Assembly: GCA_030248295.1 (NCBI GenBank)
Contig: JASANH010001343.1
Coordinates: 1-64,000, forward strand
DNA: 64,000 nt
Origin: Mesodorylaimus sp. YZB2_4
Taxonomy: Eukaryota > Nematoda > Enoplea > Dorylaimida > Dorylaimidae
Direction: 5' to 3'
Shown: in pieces, positions 12,003-20,679 of the stretch
Numbering within the stretch: position 1 is the first letter of the stretch
Layout of the letters: each line of letters opens with the position of its first letter
Notes under the pieces: model-generated
Told to the model about the DNA's origin: nothing
Databases searched by the model: none
The model's input: only the letters and a program-made list of their open reading frames with translations
Program-made: the position numbers and the translations under genes

Positions 12003-12918
12003 CCTTCAAATGAAAATAAACGCTTACGGCAACTGTTGGATGAGAGGAAAAGACAGTTGGCTGCGAAGCACAGGTGAATGACTAAGTCTGCTTTTTTGTT
12101 CCCTTCGCCAGGTTCCTCGATTATACATAAAGTTAGTTTTCCTATCATACTGTAGGACGAACAATGTACTCCGTGCAAGAATCGATGACGATCGTCTTGC
12201 AAATCTATCCTGGTGCTCATGCAAGCCCGACGGAGCAGGCGATCATGGTTGCACAGCAGAGCATAGATTTCCAAAATCTTGTTTTTGTTGCAAGGAGGCA
12301 GCCGCTTCTGGTACCCAGTACGGAATGGCATACCATGCTCGAATGGGTCAGAGCAAATGCATCGTCAATGCGGATGGGTTTCACGAACGTGGCTTAGCAC
12401 CGCTGGTAAGAGGCCTCGAAACTTTTACTTATTTTTTATTATTTCTGACCTTCTACATTCCCACCTTGCTCATGTCTTGATAAAATGGCGAACTTCATAA
12501 TTTCAGAAAATTTAAGGGTGGGCTGAAGCACTTTAAGAGCAAAAAGGATTGTCTATGCCTGAAGGAGGATTTGAAAATCGGTGAGCCTATAGCTTTGATT
12601 TATATGTCGAACAGAAGGCACAGTGATTCTTTTTTGCCAGCGAGCTGCGTTATGCTGCATATCGCAGTATCACATTTTGGTTGCACGGCTCGTTAAGACA
12701 TTAACGCCGGGTGCCCCTTTGTTCGTGCATTGTGAAAGCAGTTCTAAAGGTGAGGCCTCGACGAAACCATCTTGCCTAGGCAGCCCCCCTGTTGCTGATG
12801 CTTTTTTCGCTTATGTTATTTCTTGTAGGCTTGGCCGAATCCTTTCAATGCGCTGTACAAGGATTACGAGATCGCTGATGAGGAAGAGCTCATGATCAGT
12901 AGTGATGACGAGGACTGA
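12003..12918 (+). pseudogene. P2X7 intracellular (ballast)-like Cys-rich domain protein, transposon-encoded
   Basis: The exon model is 12,003-12,073, 12,156-12,405, 12,540-12,580 (weak acceptor), 12,641-12,749 and 12,829-12,918, with GT-AG introns of 60-134 bp. Exon 1 is a charged helix (RLRQLLDERKRQLAAKHR). Exon 2 has the SWCSC, CFCCKE and KCIVNADGF cysteine clusters. Later exons give ELRYAAYRSITFWLHGSLRH, then PLCSCIVKAV..WPNPF, and an acidic tail EEELMISSDDED. The order WC-x-C, CC, CI..F, LR..AYR...W..G, P.C.C..K matches the zinc-binding C-terminal domain of P2X7 receptors, which also occurs in many transposon-linked animal proteins. An in-frame TAA at 12,702-12,704 interrupts the AYR region, so this copy looks dead. 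There is no channel domain. A DNA- or protein-binding role in transposition is inference. Confidence 0.65.
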
Positions 12919-13189
12919 CAAAGCGAACTCTGTTTTCCATTGTGATGATATGAGAAGGAAGAATTTTGTAACATTCCAACGGACCCTTTTGCACCAAGCC
13001 GCATCTCTACAATAAACAAATCAATTCACCAAATAAAGTAATAATATTAAAAATATTTCAGCATGTTTTTGAGCTTACTAGAAGTCAGTCTCCACAACCT
13101 CGTCATCAACTCCTCCGCGACGACGGCGATAGTCGCGTTCTAGCATTGTCAGACGGTTTGGACGCTCAAAAGCGGATACCAATGGTTTT

Positions 13190-14872
13190 TCAGGAACGAT
13201 TGAGCGCGTCTGCGACAACCTTTTTCACCCATGATTCGCTAATAGCAAGCGAGAAAGCGAGATCGATTAAGCTTTGAGACCATCGATATGAGTGCGGCGG
13301 GGTCGTCTTTTTCAAGCGCCATTCATTTGCTGAAGGTGGCACAGCAAGGTAGAACAAGCTAGTTCCATCCAAAGTGAGAGGAGGAGCTCGATTATAGTTC
13401 TCTTCCCAGCCAGTTTCGTACGAACGGAGAATGTGCAATCGCTAAAGTGGAGCCTCTTTGGAACATATTTCAACAAGACCGCATGATAAATTTCGAGTGG
13501 CGACGTGACAAGAAAATGACGACAACGTAGATTGCGTCGCTGAAGGTCCTTGTCGTTGACCAATCCTAGAAAAGCTTGATAGGCCGGCGAGCCCCGAAGC
13601 AAGAATGAAGCTAGATTGACAGCGTACTCGGTGAGGTGTTCGCAGCAATGAATCTTGGTGAACGCGGTATCCCTTTCCCATTCATGGACGTCAAAGAAAT
13701 GATAAGCGATACTACGCCATCGTTCGAGCAACCAGTCCCCATCGCCTTTGCATGTCTTCATGGCCGTCCACAAAAAATTGGTTATTGACTTGCTCCAATA
13801 ACCGACTTCACGATTTGCCGCCCAACACGCCAAATCGTTCAGCCTCTTTACCGCTTTCAGAAGGTGCCATGGGTCTCCATCATGGCGAATCGAAAGAATG
13901 GCTTGGCTCATCATCTTTATAACGGCGCGGTTGCCGTCTGTTACGATCGCAGCTGCGCGAATTGGAGGTGGTAAGTTGAAATCGTTGTCAGCTGGTAGAT
14001 GAGCCAATGCAGTGGCAACTTGCTCATCGTCTCCTCCAAACAAAGCTACCATCGCATTCATGTCGAAGCTCCTTGGATCGCAGGGGTGGACGAGCGAGTT
14101 GAGCACTGTCCTCGTTCCTACACTTTGCATGGCGCTACTAGAGGACACATCATTGTCGTGTTTCTTCCTCCAATAGCAGGCAACGATGCGCATTCGGTCC
14201 AGGTCGAGAGCAGTGACTAAGCCATAGGTTGCTGAGAAGCCAGGGCGACTAAAGCGGCCATCCATCGCCAGCCTCAACGATGCATTTGGATCAGCAGTTT
14301 GCTCCAATCTGATCTCTTGAAACAATTTTTCCTCGCGCTCAACGTAAGCCTTATCGATGGCGTCGCACAGATATGTTTTGCAATAGGCGTAAACGGTTCC
14401 TCGGCACATGATTTGGAAATTCATGTCTGCAGAGATTCCAGCGAGGTCCTTATACGTGTTTCCTGCCATCAAAGTCGCTGCCATATCCATAAAATTTCCC
14501 CGATGAATTAATAGTGTTTCTGTTGGTGGAAATGACCGCCACAACTGCGTTTCGCACCGGTGGCAATGCTGCTCAGCGCGTATGTCCACGCCTGACAAGA
14601 AAATCAAAGTTTCAAAATCGCATAGTTCACCACACTTCATGCATCGCTGAAGCAAGACTCGCAGCTGGCTCTCAGTGACCAAGAATATTCGAGATTGATC
14701 TGGCTTCAAACGATTTCTAGCAGTCTGTTTTTCCTAGAAACGTCGGCGCTTGAAAGTCGTTTCGAGCATGAATGATTCATCGCTATCCATAAAGGCCATT
14801 GAGCGAGCGCAGAAACGGACGAAATACTTTCCTGAAGCCCCAAACCAATTGTTATACTTCATAGTCGATAGG
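13190..14872 (-). pseudogene. DDE-type transposase (animal DGR..SPG family), broken
   Basis: The main frame is 13,312-14,709. Counting from 14,709, it shows C-x2-C pairs at residues 23-26 and 49-52, AMDGRFSRPG (candidate catalytic D150), IVTDGNRAV (D258), HDGDPWHLLKAVKRL and LEIYHAVLLKYVPKR (E406). This order of D, D, W-H-x-x-K and E-x-x-H motifs is typical of an RNase H-fold transposase family seen in many invertebrates and fish. Upstream the same frame continues to ATGs at 14,790 or 14,872 but is cut by a TAG at 14,734-14,736. Near 13,405 a 1-nt shift moves the C-terminus (..WRLKKTTPPHSYRWSQSL..) into the frame ending at 13,190; it aligns with the second copy at 44,980-45,499. One nonsense and one frameshift make it inactive as it stands. 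Confidence 0.75.
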
Positions 14873-14911
14873 CAAAACGAGCTCATTAACATGTACTTAC
14901 GATGGAACTGT

Positions 14912-15886
14912 TCAACTGCGATAGTTGTATTGATGCATCTGGAACCAACCCACGATCTGGTATCGATGTTGGAGATCCTTGAGCGTCTGAATCAGATTGC
15001 AATGGTCGAGAAGATTTACCAACGGGAGTTGGTACTGGCACCTATAATATTTTTCTTTGCCCACTGACACATGCATTTTGGACCTACATAGAAGCAGGCA
15101 GTTCAAAGTAGCCCCAGAATCACTCCCCCCTGGGAAGTAGTCCCAGGAGCACTCGTAATCAGATAATCTGCCCACCTCAAAACGGTCATGGCCTTATTAA
15201 AGCCAAGTAACGGCAATGCTGGGGGCACGGACGGAGCCGTTTTCCGAGAATAGCTCCGCTGATGAGGGTCCACTTTTCCCAGGATTTTTGCTTATGGGCC
15301 CCAGAAAATAACTGCCTGCCGCACCAAGCGCGGGCGCACGCATTGTGGGAGTGAAGTACTGTAGAAGAGTGCCGATAAGACTCCATAAGGTACTGTACAG
15401 CAAAGATTGGAAAAGACGATGGTCTGACATAGACCCGCGCCTAGAACCAATATCCTCTCCTCACACTTTCTGTGAATCAAAAACTTACCTTGCATGGAAA
15501 ATTGGGGCCCAATCTGGTCGGAACAGCACCTTTCGTGAGAGTAATAGAGTTCTTGTGCTCGACCAGGTACTGATCTTCGAAATGCAATATGCAAACCACA
15601 GGGTCCTTGCTTAGTTGAACCGCATGCACGCTTCCGCATGCAGATTTCTTAGCCAAGTTTTCCGCCGCTTGTCGTCCTTTGGCAATCAAAATAAAGCTGT
15701 TCAAGGACCTTTATTTTTCCCAACATTGCAGTACCGAACTGAATACCTTTGCAGCATATTGAACGTAAAAAATATACGCAATGTAAACGAAAACAATAAA
15801 TCAAACAATCGTACTTTTTACTTTTAAAAGTTAGTATAATAAACAAACTTGATCAATACCGGTGAAAAAACGTACGCAGGGGGCTG
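14912..15886. other. Interior of the transposon without a supported gene
   Basis: This lies between the transposase 5' end and the right TIR. Short frames on both strands (for example 14,912-15,175 minus and 15,345-15,614 plus) show no recognisable motif. Promoters for the transposase would be expected here, but I see no clear TATA box. Confidence 0.4.
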
Positions 15887-16108
15887 GACAGTCGAGCTGC
15901 CTACCTTCCGCTGCGCACACTGGCCTAATTCGATTTTGCATTGCAATAAGAATCGGGGCTCGGATTTGTAAAAAGAGTAACCGCTGGTCAATTAGGCTCT
16001 ATATCAATCAAAATGATTGATTTTGTTAGATTCGCCGTGGCTCTTTCCCTCAAGACCATCAAAATCATCGAACACTGAAACTGGTCGCTCCACAGTGAAC
16101 GATACCTC
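15887..16108 (-). repeat. Right terminal inverted repeat
   Basis: Reverse complement of 11,567-11,789. The outer end is GAGGTATCG on the minus strand, followed by TA at 16,109-16,110. The element-specific interior begins at 15,886 and inward. Confidence 0.85.
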
Positions 16109-16110
16109 TA

Positions 16111-16301
16111 GGACAGGAGAGGACACTGGGTAGAAACTCAAAAGCGATTCCATGCTTGACCAGAGTGCTGTAAGGCCCATTTAAATGAAGGCCAAGTTTC
16201 CGAGGTCTCTTTTCGCTTGATATGCATACATTTAATAGCCAGGCCTCACGTTTCTTCGTTCGAAGTAATGCAGAGCTGAAAGAATTTGGTTCGACAAACA
16301 A
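16111..16301 (-). pseudogene. FkbM methyltransferase pseudogene, 5' half (right of the inserted transposon)
   Basis: The frame reads VEPNSFSSALLRTKKREAWL then LNVCIS, matching IEPN..RKRRKAWLLNGCIS-type sequence of FkbM methyltransferases, where the E-P-N stretch follows SAM-binding motif I. It runs into the transposon at LPSVLSCPR. A parallel copy is at 38,090-38,290 on the plus strand. With 11,250-11,564 it formed one methyltransferase domain before the insertion. Upstream motif I is not intact here. Confidence 0.7.
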
Positions 16302-16499
16302 CTCACTCCACTAGTAATCCCTCTTCACGGTAAGTTTCCTAGAATCAGTCTCTTTATCAAATGCGCCAGCCTCAACAGACACATCGCAAGGGCCTAGTTC
16401 ACACGGAATCTTGATTTTCGCATTTTGTGACACTGAAAACCTAGAGATGAATGCATAAAAAAAAGAGACAGTGAATCTGAAAAAATTAAAAATTTTAGA

Positions 16500-17600
16500 A
16501 AACTCCCAAAAAAGATTTCGTTTGCACGCGAATCATGATGTACGCACGCGCTCATGATCAGCACGCGGCTCATGATCAGCGAGTCACCGCCTTCATCATA
16601 TTCGTAATTAGCGCACTACATTACTCAGTTTTAATAAAAAAAAAGCCAAATTTTCATAGTCCGAATAAGCCATATTTAAATAATGGAAACGAAATATGGG
16701 CAAGGGAAAATGGGTGTTTGGCAGAAAAGAGGGCGGCTGGCTGGCAGCCATTAGAGCGTGGGCACTTGCCGAATTGAATCTTTGTAACTTCAGACAAATC
16801 CCATAAAAATGAAGCAGTGTTGGTAAAGAGGAGCATTCCTCGTTAAACCTGGCATTTCGCACTCACTGACAAAAAAATTCGCATTTTACATCTGAAGAAG
16901 TTTTTTACACTGCAAATTTTTTTTGTTGGAGCAGCGCAAGAAAATCTCAGCATAATAAATGTGGGAGTTTTTAGAAAATCTGCTTGATATACGTTCGACG
17001 TTTTGTTGAACTCATTTAGCGTGTACATAAATTTTCTATAGTCAAAGACTCGATACCTTTTTTGATTGATGTCCAGTCTGCGAATGTAGGTCGCGCATAT
17101 ACGTACATGAAATTCTTCAAGAGACTGGCGCCACCAAGGATGATGCTGTCGAATCGCCCCCAGGCAAATATTTCCGCATTCCAAGAGCACTGAATTCTTT
17201 TCAGGTGAATCATTTCGCTTAGCGCAGCACTCGTTTAAACTTACTGTATCCGCACTAGAAATGAGAAACCACAACAAAAATTTTTGTTTTTTTTTTGTTA
17301 AAAAAAGTGTCGGAGAATGTGTTTTGTCATCATTTGAATATGAATACACTGGAAGTGTGTCATCTTGCAGCAATTAAGATTAAAAAATGTGATGCAACTT
17401 TGCTTTTTTTTCTAGAACAGAACCTGTAACAAAAATATCCTGTCTAATAGTTTTTAATTGCATTTCGAAAGTAACCTTTATACAGATAGAGTCAGCTGTG
17501 GTCAGCTCTTCAAGTCGCCCACATTCCAAAGTCGCCTGAGCCTGAGCCGACCTTATCACACAATGGACAACGCGTGCATGCAACTGATAACACAATTACC
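16500..17600. repeat. Copy A of inverted duplication, FkbM-linked part (partner 36,905-37,990)
   Basis: This is the reverse complement of 36,905-37,990 with roughly 10-15 percent visible differences. A more diverged third copy occurs at about 61,530-61,850 and 62,360-62,560. The block ends at GGTAATTGTG, exactly where the inverted-repeat element at 17,598 begins. Confidence 0.75.
16843..17373 (-). other. Conserved unrecognised open frame, 176 codons
   Basis: An uninterrupted minus-strand frame includes CLGAIRQHHPWWRQSLEEF, then ICATYIRRLDINQKRYRVFDYR. In copy B (37,225-37,473 plus) the same frame is open over ICLGMIRQHLPW..CATYIRRLDINQNRHRVFDY and then hits a TAA. A TTTCTAG acceptor-like site precedes the conserved part in both. 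I know no family for it. It might be an extra exon of the FkbM gene family or a non-coding segment open by chance. There is no ATG close to the conserved part. Confidence 0.3.
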
Positions 17601-19352
17601 AGTTGCATCCAATATATAGATTCCAGTCCATATCGATAGATATAAAAACAGATAAAAGCTTTAAAAAATTTATAATCAACCTCCCTGATTTATCTCATTC
17701 ACCTCTTTGTTTAAAAAAAACTAAATGGACCTCTCCACATTAATAAATCTTTCAGATGATGGTGAGTTTTTGTGAAAAGTGTGATAAGGTGAGTTCCTAG
17801 GTGCACTAATTTTCGCAGTCAGTGTGAAGCAGACTCGCGAGGTGATGCCTCACTTATGGAGCACTTCATGTTCAGTTTATGTCAGATGCTACAACAGATT
17901 TCCAACAATTTTAACAAACAATCTTAAAAAGATACCTCGTCATTTTTTTGATTTACTTCTTGATAGGTGGTCTACCTTCTAGAGTGAGTATAAAGCGTAC
18001 ACGCGAGAATGTAGTTGCTCAGATGACGATTTTACTTGGTTCCTCACTGATCAATCATCGCATTTTCATTTTAGATCAGATTTTACCTCCAACATCTACT
18101 CATACTTAATTGCTCTCACCTAGGCCATGACAAATTTAAGAAAGGTGCGTTGCAATAGGTGAAAACCCATAGGTTAATAATGCGGCAACTATTTCATAAA
18201 AAGCAGGTGGTCTGTGGCTTCTTGCCTTACTTTTCCAAAAAACTTTGGATGATCCCACATGGATAAAATCCAGTGAATATTCGATGCCAAATAAAATTAA
18301 ATAATTGCTGGAAAATAATAAAGTCGTAGTCAGAAACTTTTATCTTACGCACGCTGTCTTTAAAGACCTTCAACCCGAAGAATCTTTCTCCCTACAGCCA
18401 GATTCCATGCTAGTAGATGCTTTAAAACTCGTTGGAAATAAAACTCTGTTTAGCAATGTTTAGCAGGGGCTGCCAACTAAATTTATCGATAAGGTAGGCC
18501 AGATTACATGGCTCATTCAATTTTTCTGTCTAATCCTTTTATCGGACTGAAATTTCAAAAATTTCCACTTCGAAGTTGCAATGGCATATTGCCGCAGTCA
18601 CTGTTTGAGTCGCTTTACAGCCAACAGTATTGTGTTCAGATCTAAACAGGAGAGGTCCATCAATTTTCAGCTCCTTCAATTATTTGCCCCTGATTAAGTT
18701 GAAGGTGGCCTCATATGTTTTCAAAATAATAAGGCCCCATTAATTTTTGCTTTAAGTCCAGCAATGGAAGATCATACATATGCTGGATGGTCGAATAGAT
18801 ATGATGGATGGACAATTAAAGCAAAGTGAACTTTAATGTTTCGGCTTGACGTTTCTAACCTTTATCTGAGTGACATGTGGTATGCTTTATCTATGTGAAG
18901 CTGCATTGTTGTAATGCTGTATGTAATCCTGGATCTTCCGATGTGCAGCGATAAATCTAAAAATCACAGTACCCGCAAACGTTTTAAAAAGTCCTGAAAA
19001 GTCGATTCTGATATATTCGTTCCCGTGCCTCGCATGATTATTGTAAGCGAGAAAGTTTCCTTGCGTCGTGAAGAATTTGAAACATTTGGGGACAATGAGC
19101 TTTCTTTTTAAAATTGTTTGTTAAAGTTGTTGGGGATCTGTTGTAGCATCTGACATAAACTGGACAAAGAAGTGCTCCATAAGTGAGGCATCCCCTAGCG
19201 AGTCTGCTTTTTAATTCGATTTAACTTTTTTTTCAAACACAGAGGTGAATGAGATAAATCAAGGAAGTTGATGAATAATTTTTTAGCGCTTCTATCTGTT
19301 GGCTTTTATATCCATCGATATAGACTGGAATTTAAGGATTGGATGCAACCTG
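17598..19352. mobile_element. Element with long inverted repeats, no recognisable transposase
   Basis: Bases 17,598 to about 17,960 pair with about 19,090-19,352 in inverted orientation. The ends are CCAGTTGCATCCAAT and, on the other strand, CCAGGTTGCATCCAAT. Divergence grows toward the centre. The 1.1-kb interior shows no supported open frame. I see no target-site duplication at the proposed ends. It is probably a non-autonomous or decayed TIR transposon. Confidence 0.6.
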
Positions 19353-20640
19353 GGACTGAAGTCTATAGACTAGATGGAGAATCTACGGCTAACAAGAACC
19401 GCAGTTCTGCGCCACAAGGATAACAAAAATATTTAGCCTGCTGGTGGTCTTTGTGTGAGAGTTCACTTTTCCAAGCATTTAAAAATTAATAGGCCTGAGC
19501 CTTGCGATTACTCCCTCGAAAGAATAACCCCCGATATGAGAGCTCTCAGAAAAACTACTCTTCATCTGTAGCTTCAGTGGTCATTGCTGTGGACCTGTCT
19601 CCAGTACAGTCTTCCATCATTGTCTTTAGAACAGCGAACCGTCTTTTTTCAATCTTGAGTACGGCGAGGCCTTTCAAGACAGCGAAAATTACGCATGATT
19701 ATTGGCCATAATTAACGTAGCTCATCGCCATAATTTCGCGCATTATCATTATAATTTTATTCGTTGTAAAGTTATGGATGAGCGAAATTGCGCGTCTGTC
19801 TAGCCAAGCCAAAAAAGATACTACCATGCTTGTTAATCGAGGGGGAAATAGCTTGATACTCGTAAGTTTCAAAGGCTAATATGGGAGGTGTATCAGTATG
19901 CCTCTGATTGGCGTAACAATGAAAAAAATTATGGTTGCTGCTGCTTCTAAAATAATTATGCTTTCCTGGCTAACGATAAGGATGAAACAATAGCTACCCT
20001 TGGTTAGCTATGCCATAAGTTTACTGTAACATAACTTCTAATGGTTAAGTTGAGACTCGCAATCAGCAGATCTGTACACATAAAAGCTGAGGCTTGAAAA
20101 CTCAAAATCTCTGGATTCCAATCTGTTAATTTTCTTTTGCCGCCGAATACTTTAGCGCGTGAAAAAATCCTGTCCTGAATCTTACCTTATTAACGCGCTC
20201 AAAAAAAACCTTCCGGTAATACCCTGACTTTGACTGAGCCCAGAAAAAAATTTTTACCTCGACCCTGATTTTTTTGGGTGGTCAGTCAATTCGGGTTTTG
20301 ACAGATTTCTGACCCTGACCTTGAGGTCATTTCTAACACTAGTTCGTGGCTTGAAACGGGCAGACACACTAAGTCTTGGATGTATACACTAGTGTCAAAA
20401 ATACCGCATGCAAGCTATGTTTTGCATATATTCGAATTAGGGTGAACATAAAGAAATTGAAAAAGCGAATCAGCGCAAAAAATTAACAAATATGTGTGCA
20501 AGGATCGAGCACATTTTCTCTGTTCACCTTGACGCACGATCAGTGCTGATGGCTTTTGCTCTGGACTTTGACATTTGCTCATAAACCAGAAAATATGAAT
20601 ACGAAACGTACGAGCACAATGATACAAAAAATATAAAAAC
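19353..20640. other. No gene seen
   Basis: Short frames only. A stretch near 20,200-20,340 is rich in CCCTGAC/GGTCAG words and resembles the low-complexity CAGGTCAG-type sequence near 2,600-2,700 and 46,130-46,280. Confidence 0.4.
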
Positions 20641-20679
20641 TTAAACAGTTAGAAAATGGTTAGCTGGCAAAATTTAAAA

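Larger units (their letters stand above)
11567..16108. mobile_element. Two-gene cut-and-paste DNA transposon with ~222-bp TIRs, inserted in an FkbM gene
   Basis: The terminal inverted repeats are 11,567-11,789 and 15,887-16,108, and both start with (A/G)AGGTATCGTTCA. A TA dinucleotide flanks each end (11,565-11,566 and 16,109-16,110), consistent with a TA target duplication. Inside are a plus-strand gene with a P2X7-intracellular-like Cys domain and a convergent minus-strand DDE transposase. The flanks are two halves of one FkbM methyltransferase gene, and reading across a single TA keeps the frame open across the junction. Both internal genes carry lesions, so this copy is probably inactive. 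I cannot assign the superfamily: the transposase belongs to the animal group with a D-G-R..SPG motif, and the TA duplication is inferred from one site. Confidence 0.8.

Noticed and set aside
14750-15067. Plus-strand open frame opposite the transposase N-terminus
   Set aside because: The minus-strand reading (MDSDESFMLETTFKRRRF leading into the transposase frame) explains the sequence better.
11557-16118. An 8-bp target duplication around the two-gene transposon
   Set aside because: The 8-mers flanking the TIRs differ. Only TA is shared, and it also fits the open frame across the flanks.
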